From contig NZ_VSFF01000003.1 in NCBI RefSeq assembly GCF_008085905.1, positions 434,001 through 498,000 on the forward strand: a stretch of DNA of 64,000 bases. Reading direction: 5' to 3'. The position numbers and the translations under genes are program-made. Within the stretch, counting starts at the first letter, position 1; each line of letters begins with the position of its first letter. This document shows positions 1 to 8,103 of this stretch, piece by piece. Under the pieces are notes generated by a model, which worked only from the letters and a program-made list of their open reading frames with translations, searched no databases and was not told where the DNA came from. Origin of the DNA: Actinomadura syzygii. GTDB taxonomy: Bacteria > Actinomycetota > Actinomycetes > Streptosporangiales > Streptosporangiaceae.

Positions 1-93
1 CCGCCGAACACTCATATCGTCGAGCCTATCGGGGCGGCGGGGGTGGAGCCACGGGGCCGGGTGTTCGGGGGCGGATGTCGCGGGCGCGCCGAG

Positions 94-121
94 GCGGCGG
101 CCCCGGGTCGGGGGCCGCCGC
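94..121 (-). terminator. Hairpin after mpa
   Basis: An 11-bp GC-only stem (94-104 with 111-121) and 6-nt loop lie 24 nt past the mpa stop. There is no T-run, which is usual for actinobacterial terminators. In related genomes dop and pup follow mpa, so this could instead be a partial attenuator ahead of dop outside the window. Positions 1-93 hold nothing I recognise. Confidence 0.5.
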
Positions 122-144
122 GCATGTCGGCGTGTGGTGCCGGT

Positions 145-1908
145 TTACAGGTATTGGCCGGTGTTGGCGACGGTGTCGATGGACCGTCCGGCTTCCGCGC
201 CCTTGGTTCCGGAGACGAGGGTGCGGATGTAGACGATGCGTTCGCCCTTCTTGCCGGAGATGCGGGCCCAGTCGTCGGGGTTGGTGGTGTTGGGCAGGTC
301 TTCGTTCTCGCTGAACTCGTCGACGCAGGCGGCGAGGAGGTGGTTGACGCGAAGACCTTTTTGGCCGGTGTCGAGGAACTGCTTGATGGCCATTTTCTTG
401 GCGCGGTCGACGATGTTCTGGATCATCGCTCCGGAGTTGAAGTCCTTGAAGTAGAGGACTTCCTTGTCGCCGTTGGCGTAGGTGACCTCCAGGAAGCGGT
501 TCTCCTCCGTTTCGGTGTACATGCGTTCGACGGTGCGCTGGATCATGGCGTCGACGGTGGCTTCGACGGAGCTGCCGTGCTCCTTGAGGTCGTCGGGGTG
601 GAGGGGCAGGTTGCCGAGGATGTACTTGGAGAAGATGTCTCGGGCGGCTTCGGCGTCGGGTCGTTCGATCTTGATTTTGACGTCGAGGCGGCCGGGGCGC
701 AGGATCGCGGGGTCGATCATGTCCTCGCGGTTGGATGCGCCGATGACGATGACGTTCTCCAGTCCTTCGACGCCGTCGATCTCGCTGAGGAGCTGCGGGA
801 CGATGGTGTTCTCGACGTCGGAGGAGACTCCGGATCCGCGGGTGCGGAAGATGGAGTCCATTTCGTCGAAGAAGACGATGACGGGCGTTCCGGCGGACGC
901 CTTTTCGCGTGCGCGTTGGAAAACGAGCCGGATGTGCCGTTCGGTTTCGCCGACGTATTTGTTGAGGAGTTCTGGGCCCTTGATGTTGAGGAAGAAGCTC
1001 TTGCCTTCCTGGCCGGTCTTCTCGGCGACCTGTTTCGCGAGCGAGTTGGCGACGGCCTTGGCGATGAGGGTCTTCCCGCATCCGGGGGGTCCGTAGAGGA
1101 GGACGCCCTTCGGGGGCCGGAGCTGGTGTTCGCGGAAGAGGTCGGCGTGCAGGTAGGGAAGTTCCACGGCGTCGCGGATCATTTCGATCTGTGAGCCGAG
1201 GCCGCCGATCTCGTCGTAGGAGATGTCGGGGACCTCTTCGAGGACGAGTTCTTCGACCTCCGCCTTGTGGATCTTCTCGTAGGCGTATCCGGAGCGTGGT
1301 TCGAGCATGAGGGAGTCGCCGGCGCGGAGCGGGACTCCGCGGAGCGGCTCGGCGAGCTTGACCACGCGTTCTTCGTCGGCGTGCGCGATGACGAGTGCGC
1401 GTTCGCCGTCGTCGAAGAGTTCCTTGAGCATGACGACTTCGCCCTGCTCTTCGAAGGCGAGCGCCTCGACGACGTTGAGGGCCTCGTTCAGCATGACCTC
1501 TTGGCCGCGCTGGAGTTCGTCGACGTCGACGGCGGGGCTGACGTTCACCCGGAGTTTGCGTCCGCCGGTGAAGATGTCGACCGTTCCATCGTCTCGGCCT
1601 TCGAGGAAGACGCCGAATCCGGATGGTGGTTGTGCGAGCCTGTCGACCTCCTCCTTGAGCGCCACGATCTGTTCGCGAGCCTCTTTGAGGGTCGCTACGA
1701 GTCGCTCGTTCTGACCTGTTACGGCTGCCAGGTTGGCCTGTGCCTCATGGAGGCGTTCTTCCAGAACACGTACTTGGCGCGGGGACTCCGCGAGCTTGCG
1801 GCGCAGCACGGAGATCTCCTCCTCCAGGAAGGAGATCTGCGTTTGGAGGTCCCTGACCTCCTTTTCGTGCTGCGCCCTGCGCGCCCCGGCATCGTCACGA
1901 GCGGCCAC
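145..1908 (-). CDS. mpa: Proteasome-associated AAA+ ATPase Mpa/ARC
   Basis: This hexameric ATPase recognises pupylated proteins, unfolds them and feeds them into the 20S proteasome. The 587-residue protein has an N-terminal coiled coil (about residues 10-75) that would bind Pup, a tandem OB region (about 95-235), and an AAA+ domain with Walker A GPPGCGKT (near 273) and Walker [11 protein letters not shown]. It ends in GQYL, the C-terminal tail that docks into the proteasome alpha ring. The GTG start has an AGGAGG site about 8 nt upstream. Length and motifs are normal for the family. The pup, dop and prcBA genes that normally accompany it would lie left of position 1. Confidence 0.97.
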   Translation of the reverse strand: MAARDDAGARRAQHEKEVRDLQTQISFLEEEISVLRRKLAESPRQVRVLEERLHEAQANLAAVTGQNERLVATLKEAREQIVALKEEVDRLAQPPSGFGVFLEGRDDGTVDIFTGGRKLRVNVSPAVDVDELQRGQEVMLNEALNVVEALAFEEQGEVVMLKELFDDGERALVIAHADEERVVKLAEPLRGVPLRAGDSLMLEPRSGYAYEKIHKAEVEELVLEEVPDISYDEIGGLGSQIEMIRDAVELPYLHADLFREHQLRPPKGVLLYGPPGCGKTLIAKAVANSLAKQVAEKTGQEGKSFFLNIKGPELLNKYVGETERHIRLVFQRAREKASAGTPVIVFFDEMDSIFRTRGSGVSSDVENTIVPQLLSEIDGVEGLENVIVIGASNREDMIDPAILRPGRLDVKIKIERPDAEAARDIFSKYILGNLPLHPDDLKEHGSSVEATVDAMIQRTVERMYTETEENRFLEVTYANGDKEVLYFKDFNSGAMIQNIVDRAKKMAIKQFLDTGQKGLRVNHLLAACVDEFSENEDLPNTTNPDDWARISGKKGERIVYIRTLVSGTKGAEAGRSIDTVANTGQYL

Positions 1909-1950
1909 GCCCCGTCACCTCCTCACGAAGAGAGCCGACGACCTACTGAG

Positions 1951-1978
1951 ACCCTACCTATCTGGAGGGCTTCCGTAA
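1951..1978 (-). promoter_or_regulatory. Candidate mpa promoter
   Basis: Read on the minus strand, TTACGG (1973-1978) and TAGGGT (1951-1956) are separated by 16 nt and lie about 45 nt upstream of the mpa GTG. The rest of the 1909-2200 gap is G-rich on the plus strand and shows no other structure I can defend. Confidence 0.35.
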
Positions 1979-2200
1979 CCTGCCCATTCGGTGTTCGTGT
2001 CGTGCGGGGGTGTTCCGGGAGGGTTGGGAGGGGTGCTGTGGGGGCGGGGTGGGGTGAGGGGTTACGGGGCCTGGACCTGGGGGTTTGTGGTTCCGGGCGT
2101 GTCGTGGTGGCGGGTTTGCCGAGTTCGGGGGTGTCTGGGAGGGGCGGCGGGTGTGTCGCGGCGGGGAGGGGCGCGCCGGGCGGGTCGCGGGGAGTGTGAT

Positions 2201-3157
2201 CTACGACTCGGCGGGGCGTCCGGGCGTGGCGGGCGGCGCGGTCGGCGGTTCGGCGGGCACGCCGGGCGCGGCGGGTTCGGGGTGGGCGGCCTTGGCGGGA
2301 CGGCGGCGGCGGGCGGGCGGGGTGACGCCGTCGGCGAGGCGGCGGGCGGTGACGAGGAAGCCGGTGTGGCCGACCATGCGGTGGTCGGGGCGGACGGCGA
2401 GGCCGTCGACGTGCCAGGTGCGGAGCATGGTCTCGCTGGCGTGGGGTTCGGCGAAGTTGCCGTGGGCGCGGAGGTCTTCGACGACGCGGGACATCTGGGT
2501 GGTGGTGGCGATGTAGGCGCAGACGATGCCGCCGGGGACGAGTGCCTTGGCGACGGCGTCGAGGCATTCCCAGGGGGCGAGCATGTCGAGGATGACGCGG
2601 TCGACGTCGGTCTCGGCGAGGGCGTGTTCGAGGGAGCCGAGGGTGAGGCGCCAGGCGGGGTGGGGTCCGCCGAAGAACTTCTCGACGTTGGCGCGGGCGA
2701 TGTCGGCGAAGTCGGGGCGGCGTTCGTAGGAGGAGAGGAGGCCGTGTTCGCCGACGGCGCGGAGGAGGAAGCAGCTGAGGGCGCCTGATCCGGCGCCCGC
2801 CTCGACGACGCGGGCTCCGGGGAAGACGTCGGCCATGGCGACGATCTGGGCGGCGTCCTTTGGGTAGACGACGGCGGCGCCGCGGGGCATGCGGAGGGCG
2901 AAGTCGGCGAGGAGGGGGCGGAAGGCGAGGTAGTCGGTGCCGCCGGTGGAGCGGAAGACGGTTCCTTCGGGGCTGCCGATGATGTCGTCGTGGGGGACGG
3001 AGCCCTTGTGGGAGTGGTAGAGCTTGCCGGGCTGGAGGGTGATGGTGTTGATGCGGCCCTTGGGGTCGGTGAGCTGAACCTGGTCTCCTGGCCGGAACGG
3101 GCCGTGGGGGGTGCGGCCTGGGGTGGTGGGGGGTTCGTTCGGCTGGGGTTCGCTCAT
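2201..3157 (-). CDS. trmI: tRNA (adenine-58-N1)-methyltransferase TrmI
   Basis: Transfers methyl from S-adenosylmethionine to N1 of A58 in the tRNA T-loop; the family works as a homotetramer. The protein (318 aa) has a small N-terminal beta domain, a Rossmann SAM site with VVEAGAGSGALS, and the conserved LDMLAPWE segment near the active site. The C-terminus is a low-complexity Ala/Pro/Arg tail. I chose the ATG at 3157 over an in-frame TTG three codons upstream. Placement next to mpa and the RecB-like gene resembles M. tuberculosis Rv2118c. Confidence 0.95.
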   Translation of the reverse strand: MSEPQPNEPPTTPGRTPHGPFRPGDQVQLTDPKGRINTITLQPGKLYHSHKGSVPHDDIIGSPEGTVFRSTGGTDYLAFRPLLADFALRMPRGAAVVYPKDAAQIVAMADVFPGARVVEAGAGSGALSCFLLRAVGEHGLLSSYERRPDFADIARANVEKFFGGPHPAWRLTLGSLEHALAETDVDRVILDMLAPWECLDAVAKALVPGGIVCAYIATTTQMSRVVEDLRAHGNFAEPHASETMLRTWHVDGLAVRPDHRMVGHTGFLVTARRLADGVTPPARRRRPAKAAHPEPAAPGVPAEPPTAPPATPGRPAES

Positions 3158-3230
3158 GGTGGTCAAGGCTAGCGGCGGGCGCGGGCAGGTCAGGCCGCTC
3201 GCGGGGCGTGCGGGGCGGGTGGTTCGAACA

Positions 3231-3260
3231 CCCGTGGTTCAGATGCCCGTGGTTCAGATG
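3231..3260. repeat. 15-bp tandem repeat across the S2P stop codon
   Basis: CCCGTGGTTCAGATG occurs twice in perfect tandem (3231-3245 and 3246-3260), with a weaker third unit at about 3216-3230. On the coding strand each perfect unit carries Gly-Ile-stop in the frame of the site-2 protease, so the last codons and the TGA are duplicated. Confidence 0.85.
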
Positions 3261-4432
3261 CCCGCGAAGGCGCGGTCGACGTCGGCGGTGGCGAGGACGC
3301 CGTAGACGCGGCCGTCGGGTTCGACGAGGAGGTACTCGGACGCGGGCGCGCGGCGGAGCGCGTCCATGAGGTCCTCGCCGGTGAGGTCGGCGGGGAGGGT
3401 GAGGTCGCCGGTGCCGCGGGAGAGGTCGCCGGCGGTGACCCAGGGGCGGCGGTGCTCGGGGGTGGCGGTGACGGCCTTCTCGCTGACGAGGCCGAGGGGC
3501 CTGCCGTCGTGGTCGGCGATGACGATGGCGCCGGCGTGGTCGTCGCGGGCGCGGCGGACGGCTTCGGCGAGGGGGGTGTCGGCGGTGACGAGGGTGGCGC
3601 GGCGGGCGAGGCGGCGGGCGGACAGCAGGGGGATGCGGTCGCGGACGTACTCGGCGCGGATGGACTGGGTGGCGCCGACCCAGATGAAGGACGCGACGAG
3701 CGCGGACCAGAGGAGGGCGAGCCAGCCGATGCCGCCGTCCGCGCCGGTGCCGTAGGTGGCGAGGAGGGCGCCGCCGACGAGGGTGGCGATGGCGACGCCG
3801 CGGCCGACCCAGCCGGCGATGATGGCGCCGGTGCGGCTGCGTCCGGTGGCCTTCCAGACGGCGGCGCGGACGAGGCGTCCGCCGTCGAGGGGCAGGCCGG
3901 GCAGGAGGTTGAAGACGCCGACGAGGAGGTTGGCGAAGGTGAGGGCGTCGACGAGGAGGACGGCGACGTCGGGGAGCGGGAGGAGGGCGTGGGCGAGGAG
4001 GCCGATGCCGGCGAGGACGAGATTGACGAGGGGTCCGGCGAAGGCGATGAGGAATTCGCGGCCGGGGGTGGGGGCCTCGCGTTCGATGGAGGTCTCGCCG
4101 CCGAGGACGTGGAGGGTGACGGAGCGGACGGGCAGCCGGAACGCGCGGGCGGTGACGGCGTGGCTGAGCTCGTGGACGAACACCGACCCGTAGAGCAGGA
4201 GGGCGTAGGCGAACGCGACGAGGTAGCTGAGGGGGCGTTCGACGACGTCGTGGACCTGTCCTTCGAACATGACGGTGACGAGGACGGCGACCAGGAACCA
4301 GCTGGGCGAGACGTAGACGGGGACGCCGAAGGGGCGGCCCATGAGCAGGCCGGGCCGTGCGGCGGGGCCGCGGTCGGGGCCTTGCTGGCCTTCGGGCGTC
4401 TTGCCCTGGGTCGGGGGCGCGCTGTGTGTCAC
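3254..4432 (-). CDS. Site-2 protease-like M50 metallopeptidase with CBS domains
   Basis: An integral-membrane zinc protease of the S2P/SpoIVFB family, likely cleaving membrane-embedded substrates such as anti-sigma factors. The zinc motif HELSH sits in a membrane helix, and the second conserved motif, NLLPGLPLDGGR, supplies the third ligand. About six membrane segments are visible. Two CBS domains follow (about residues 250-390), which usually sense adenine nucleotides. I chose GTG 4432 (392 aa); ATG 4342 (362 aa) is the alternative. The substrate is unknown. The 3' end carries a tandem duplication that includes the stop. Confidence 0.9.
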   Translation of the reverse strand: MTHSAPPTQGKTPEGQQGPDRGPAARPGLLMGRPFGVPVYVSPSWFLVAVLVTVMFEGQVHDVVERPLSYLVAFAYALLLYGSVFVHELSHAVTARAFRLPVRSVTLHVLGGETSIEREAPTPGREFLIAFAGPLVNLVLAGIGLLAHALLPLPDVAVLLVDALTFANLLVGVFNLLPGLPLDGGRLVRAAVWKATGRSRTGAIIAGWVGRGVAIATLVGGALLATYGTGADGGIGWLALLWSALVASFIWVGATQSIRAEYVRDRIPLLSARRLARRATLVTADTPLAEAVRRARDDHAGAIVIADHDGRPLGLVSEKAVTATPEHRRPWVTAGDLSRGTGDLTLPADLTGEDLMDALRRAPASEYLLVEPDGRVYGVLATADVDRAFAGI

Positions 4433-4571
4433 GTCACCGATGCTACGGCCCCGGTGGGGCGGGCGGTCCGGTGGCGTCCGGCGGGCGCGCCCGGAGGGGG
4501 CGCGGGCGGGACGCGGGCGGGGTCGCCGGGTTGCGGGATTTCGTCGGGGGCGTCGCCTAGTGTGCTGTGCC

Positions 4572-5528
4572 ATGACGACGACCGAGGCGGGTAGTGAGGC
4601 GTCCGTTCCGTCCGCGCGCGGGGGGTCCGGCGGGGAGGCGCCGGAGGTCGAGGTGGTGGGGTCGTTGTCGCCGTCGCGGGCGAGCGATTTCATGACGTGT
4701 CCGCTGCTGTACCGGTTCCGGGTGATCGATCGGCTGCCGGAGCGGCCGAGCGCGGCGGCGGCGCGGGGGACGCTCGTCCACGCGGTGCTGGAGCGGCTGT
4801 ACGACCTGCCGCGGGACGGGCGGACGGCGGAGGCGGCGGCGGGGCTGCTCGATCCGGAGTGGGAGCGGCTGCTGGCGGCGGAGCCGGAGCTCGCGGGGCT
4901 GTTCGAGGCGGGCGCGGAGGGCGACGCTGAGCGGGCGGTGTGGCTGGAGCAGGCGCGCCGCATGGTGGAGCGGTACTTCACGTTGGAGGATCCGCGGCGG
5001 CTGGAGCCGGCGGAGCGGGAGCTGTTCGTCGAGACGGTGCTCGACTCGGGGTTGAAGCTGCGGGGTTACATCGACCGGGTGGACGTGGCGCCGAGCGGCG
5101 ACGTCCGGATCGTCGACTACAAGACGGGCACGGCGCCGCGGGCTGACTTCGAGGCGCGGGCGCTGTTCCAGATGAAGTTCTACGCGCTGGTGCTGTGGCG
5201 GCGGCAGGGCCGGGTTCCGCGGCTGCTGCAGCTCATGTACCTGGGCAACGGGGAGGTGCTGCGGTACGAGCCGGACGAGGCGGACCTGCGGGCGACGCAG
5301 CGGAAGGTGGAGGCGCTGTGGGAGGCGATCCGGCGGGCGATGGACACCGGGGAGTGGCGTCCGCGGGCGGGGCGGCTGTGCGACTGGTGCGACCACCGGG
5401 AGCGGTGCCCGGAGTTCGGGGGCACTCCCCCGCCGCTGCCGGATGCGCCGGTGCGGCGTCCGTCCCCGGCGGATCTGGAGCCTGCGGGCGGGGCGCGTCC
5501 GTCGGCGCGCGAGCGCGACGACCTCTGA
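4572..5528 (+). CDS. RecB/Cas4-type PD-(D/E)XK nuclease
   Basis: A 318-residue nuclease-fold protein. An N-terminal Ser-rich motif with a single Cys (FMTCPLLYRFR, about residue 40) is followed by a helical RGTLVHAVLE stretch, then the catalytic core IDRVD ... VDYKTG and a C-terminal CDWCDHRERCPEF. The first Cys plus this CxxC-x5-C cluster matches the 4Fe-4S site of AddB/Cas4 nucleases. It has no helicase part, so it is not RecB itself. A role in DNA repair is inferred from the family. It diverges from the site-2 protease and matches the position of Rv2119 in M. tuberculosis. ATG 4572 was preferred because upstream in-frame sequence is low-complexity. Confidence 0.88.
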   Translation: MTTTEAGSEASVPSARGGSGGEAPEVEVVGSLSPSRASDFMTCPLLYRFRVIDRLPERPSAAAARGTLVHAVLERLYDLPRDGRTAEAAAGLLDPEWERLLAAEPELAGLFEAGAEGDAERAVWLEQARRMVERYFTLEDPRRLEPAERELFVETVLDSGLKLRGYIDRVDVAPSGDVRIVDYKTGTAPRADFEARALFQMKFYALVLWRRQGRVPRLLQLMYLGNGEVLRYEPDEADLRATQRKVEALWEAIRRAMDTGEWRPRAGRLCDWCDHRERCPEFGGTPPPLPDAPVRRPSPADLEPAGGARPSARERDDL

Positions 5529-5671
5529 GCGGCGGGGCCCGGCGCGCCCGGCGTGTCGGCCGGTGGGTCGGCGGGTCCGGAGCGGCGTAGGGGCAGGGCC
5601 TGCGCGTCCTCCTTGGGGAGGACGGCGGATCCGCGTACAGGAGGGGTCACGACCTGGCGCGACCTCCTAGG

Positions 5672-6904
5672 GTGAGAGTCGTGTCACCCCGCATCCGTGG
5701 TTTTCGTTCCCTCCGCGCCTGGCTTCGGGGGCGCCCGCAGGCGGCGGACGCCCTGCTGGCGTTCGGGCTGCTGGCGGCGGGGCTGCCGCAGTTGTTCCTG
5801 GAGAACCTGCCGGCCGACTCCGACCTCGAGAAGTTCCGGACCCCCGACCTGTGGGACGGGCTGCTGGTCTTCGTGGTGACGATGGCGCTGACGTGGCGGC
5901 GGCGGCATCCGATGGCGGTGCTGGTGGTCGTGCTCGCCGGGGAGCTGGCGCTGGCGGTGGCGGGGTATCCGCCGTCGCTGCCGGACGTCGCGGCGTTCCT
6001 GATCGCGGTGTACAGCGTGGCGGCGCACCGGGGGCTGGCGCAGAGCGCGCTGGGCGGGGCGGCGGCGTTCGCCTATTTCGTGGCGTATCTGGCGTTGCTG
6101 CCGGTGTCGGTGTCGCCGGGGGCGCTGCTGACGGACTGCGCGCTGGTCATCGGGGTGTGGGTGCTCGGCCGGAACCTGCGGCTGCGGCGGGCGTACTTCG
6201 CCGAGCTGGAGGACCGCGCGGCCCGGTTGGAGCGGGCGCGGGGCACGGACGCGCGGGCGGCGCGGATCGAGGAGCGGTCGCGGATCGCGCGGGAGCTGCA
6301 CGACGTGGTGGCGCACCATGTGAGCGTGATGACGGTGCAGGCGGGCGCGGCGCGGCGGATCATCGACCGGGATCCGGGCAGCGCGCGGGAGGCGATGTCG
6401 ACGATCGAGGAGGTCGGCCGGACGGCGCTGAGCGAGATGCGGCGGATCGTCGGCGTCCTGCGGACCGACCGCGACCCCGAGCGGGCGGGCCGGGAGCTGG
6501 CGCCGCAGCCGGGGCTCGGCGATCTCGGGGAGCTGCTCGACCACGTCCGGGAGACGGGCCTGGCGGTGCAGCTGTGGATCGAGGGCGAGGCGCGGCCGCC
6601 GTCGCCGGGGGTGGACGTGGCGGCGTTCCGGCTGATCCAGGAGGCGCTGACGAACACGCTGAAGCACGCGGGCCCGCAGGCGCGGGCGTGGGTGCGGCTG
6701 TACTACGGCGACCGGGACCTGACCGTGGAGATCGAGGACGACGGGCACGGCACCGCGACGATCATGGCGGACGACGGCGACAATCCGGGCCACGGGCTCG
6801 TCGGCATGTACGAGCGTGTCGCGCTGTACGGTGGCGAGTTGAAGATCGGGCCGCGGGTCGGCGGCGGGTTCGGTGTGCGGGCGCGGTTCCCGCTCGAGGC
6901 GTGA
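5672..6904 (+). CDS. NarL-family sensor histidine kinase
   Basis: Membrane sensor of a two-component system, 410 aa. Four or five hydrophobic segments occupy about residues 20-165. A short coiled segment leads to the dimerisation/phosphoacceptor motif RIARELHDVVAHHVSVM (H near residue 210), then a HATPase_c domain with DDGHG and GHGLVGMYER. No extracellular sensor domain is visible, so it probably senses membrane state or a hydrophobic ligand, as many antibiotic-responsive actinobacterial kinases do. GTG at 5672; a second GTG at 5681 is possible. Its response regulator follows at 7071. Confidence 0.93.
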   Translation: MRVVSPRIRGFRSLRAWLRGRPQAADALLAFGLLAAGLPQLFLENLPADSDLEKFRTPDLWDGLLVFVVTMALTWRRRHPMAVLVVVLAGELALAVAGYPPSLPDVAAFLIAVYSVAAHRGLAQSALGGAAAFAYFVAYLALLPVSVSPGALLTDCALVIGVWVLGRNLRLRRAYFAELEDRAARLERARGTDARAARIEERSRIARELHDVVAHHVSVMTVQAGAARRIIDRDPGSAREAMSTIEEVGRTALSEMRRIVGVLRTDRDPERAGRELAPQPGLGDLGELLDHVRETGLAVQLWIEGEARPPSPGVDVAAFRLIQEALTNTLKHAGPQARAWVRLYYGDRDLTVEIEDDGHGTATIMADDGDNPGHGLVGMYERVALYGGELKIGPRVGGGFGVRARFPLEA

Positions 6905-6907
6905 GGC

Positions 6908-6997
6908 ATGCGGCGCGAGGCCGTAGGTTTGGGCAGAGGCGGCGTGAGGCGAGGAGCGGGGCCAATGGACACACCGGGACGCGAGGCGGCGCGATGA
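6908..6997 (+). CDS. Possible 29-aa leader ORF
   Basis: An ATG 3 nt after the kinase stop opens a 29-codon ORF. Its TGA overlaps the ATG of the next small ORF (ATGA at 6994-6997). It is Arg/Gly-rich with no recognisable domain. It may only be the junction between the kinase gene and the inserted repeat; its interest lies in the unbroken chain of coupled starts and stops up to the regulator. Confidence 0.25.
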   Translation: MRREAVGLGRGGVRRGAGPMDTPGREAAR

Positions 6998-7074
6998 CCG
7001 CGGCGGAGCGAGGATCATCGAGCCCCCTTCGCGGGGGCCTGGGGGCCGTCCCCCCGAAGGGCGGAGCGGCATGA
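6994..7074 (+). repeat. Start-codon-associated repeat, copy A
   Basis: A GC-rich element begins ATGACCGCGGCGGAGCGAGG and contains GGATCAT, then G-runs answered by a C-run that could fold back. It ends at the response-regulator start. The segment ATGACCGCGGCG (6994-7005) resembles ATGAGCGCGGTG (7071-7082) at 10 of 12 positions. Read from its own ATG it encodes 26 residues beginning MTAAERGS and stops in the ATGA of the regulator, so translation could be coupled. Related copies are at 20145-20221, 27712-27821 and 44729-44789. Confidence 0.7.
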
Positions 7075-7751
7075 GCGCGGTGCGGGTCCTGCTCGTGGAC
7101 GACCAGCCGCTGCTGCGCACGGGGTTCCGGCTGATCCTGGAGGCCGAGACCGACATCGCGGTGGTGGGAGAGGCCGGGGACGGCGCGGCCGCCGTGGAGC
7201 TGACCCGTTCGCTGCTGCCCGACGTGGTGCTGATGGACATCCGGATGCCCGGGGTGGACGGCATCGAGGCGACCCGGCGGATCATCCGGGAGGAGGCGGC
7301 CTCGCACGATCCGAGGGTGCTGATCCTGACGACGTTCGACCTGGACGAGTACGTGATCGAGGCGGTGCGGGCGGGGGCGAGCGGGTTCCTGCTGAAGGAC
7401 TCGCCGCCGGAGGACCTGGTGCAGGCGATCCGGATCGTCGCGGCGGGCGACGCGATCGTGGCGCCGAGCGTGACGCGGCGGCTGCTGGACAAGTTCGCGA
7501 CGCGGCTGCCCGCGGTGCGGGACGCGGCCCCGCCGCCGGGTCTGGACACGCTGACGGAGCGGGAGCGCGAGGTGCTGTCGCACGTGGCGCGGGGCCAGTC
7601 GAACGCGGAGATCGCGGCCGAGCTGGTGGTCAGCGAGACGACGGTGAAGACGCACGTGGGGAACGTCCTGGCGAAGCTGGGGCTGCGCGACCGGGTGCAG
7701 GCCGTGGTGTACGCGTACGAGACGGGCCTGAGCCGCCCGGGCCAGGGCTGA
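7071..7751 (+). CDS. NarL/LuxR-family response regulator
   Basis: A 226-residue regulator. The receiver domain (about 1-120) carries VDDQ acidic residues, the phospho-acceptor Asp in VVLMDIRMPG, a conserved Thr and a Lys in LLKDSPPE. A linker leads to a LuxR-type helix-turn-helix (about 155-215: LTEREREVL ... SETTVKTHVGNVL). It pairs with the kinase at 5672-6904. The ABC exporter just downstream is the likeliest target, by context only. The start codon overlaps the stop of the small ORF in repeat copy A. Confidence 0.95.
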   Translation: MSAVRVLLVDDQPLLRTGFRLILEAETDIAVVGEAGDGAAAVELTRSLLPDVVLMDIRMPGVDGIEATRRIIREEAASHDPRVLILTTFDLDEYVIEAVRAGASGFLLKDSPPEDLVQAIRIVAAGDAIVAPSVTRRLLDKFATRLPAVRDAAPPPGLDTLTEREREVLSHVARGQSNAEIAAELVVSETTVKTHVGNVLAKLGLRDRVQAVVYAYETGLSRPGQG

Positions 7752-7761
7752 GCCCGCGGTA

Positions 7762-7789
7762 AGCACCCCGGTACTAGCACCCGGGTACC
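7762..7789 (+). repeat. 14-bp tandem repeat downstream of the regulator
   Basis: AGCACCCCGGTACT is followed directly by AGCACCCGGGTACC (12 of 14 identical). The unit contains GGTAC, which also pairs with GTACC. It starts 10 nt after the regulator stop and lies upstream of the exporter operon, so it could be a regulator-binding array or a chance duplication. Confidence 0.5.
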
Positions 7790-7808
7790 ACGGCTACAGT
7801 GAGCGACA

Positions 7809-7840
7809 ACGGCGCGTCAGGGACGTCCCTGACGCGCCGT
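7809..7840. terminator. Perfect 32-bp palindrome
   Basis: Every base from 7809 to 7840 is self-complementary around the centre GGAC|GTCC; arms read ACGGCGCGTCAGGGAC. As RNA it gives a very stable hairpin, most simply a terminator for the two-component operon. Perfect dyad symmetry also fits a dimeric repressor site for the exporter. The remaining gap to 8103 shows a TACTGT hexamer near 8027 as a weak -10 candidate and nothing else firm. Confidence 0.6.
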
Positions 7841-8103
7841 CGGCGTTCCGTCGCAGGCGGGCGCGGGGGTCCGGGGGCACGGCCTCAGGGATGGGCCCCG
7901 AGGGACCCCTGTCCTCCGGGTGGACGCGCCTACTCCGGGAGGACGATCAACCGGGTGTGCCTCCTGCCACGGGTGGACGGCCAAGTCCGTTCCTGGGGCG
8001 CATCACACGAGCATGCCGGACTCCTACTGTTTTGAGAGTCGGATCGCCGGGGGCTCGGGCGCGGTCCGGTGGAATCCAGCTCACTCACACTCGGGAGTTT
8101 CTC

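Noticed and set aside
43..1194. Long plus-strand ORF opposite mpa
   Set aside because: It mirrors the codon structure of mpa, has no ribosome site and encodes low-complexity Gly/Val/Asp sequence; high GC makes such antisense ORFs common here.
1990..2190. G-rich gap upstream of mpa, considered for quadruplex or repeat content
   Set aside because: Runs of G are irregular and no repeated unit or hairpin stands out; left as plain intergenic sequence.
3216..3235. GGTTCGAA resembling a tRNA T-loop
   Set aside because: It is part of the 15-bp tandem repeat; no acceptor stem, anticodon arm or CCA end can be placed around it.
3452..4594. 380-codon plus-strand ORF opposite the site-2 protease
   Set aside because: Composition is Gly/Ala/Asp/Glu-only and it lies antisense to a gene with clear M50 and CBS motifs.
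4572..5528. RecB-like nuclease as Cas4 of a CRISPR system
   Set aside because: The iron-sulfur nuclease motif is shared, but there are no other cas genes or arrays, and the position next to mpa-trmI fits the conserved Rv2119 locus.
7858..7885. GGGGGTCCGGGGGCAC as a further copy of the start-codon repeat
   Set aside because: Only the G-run core matches; the AGCGAGGATCAT signature and a flanking start codon are absent.
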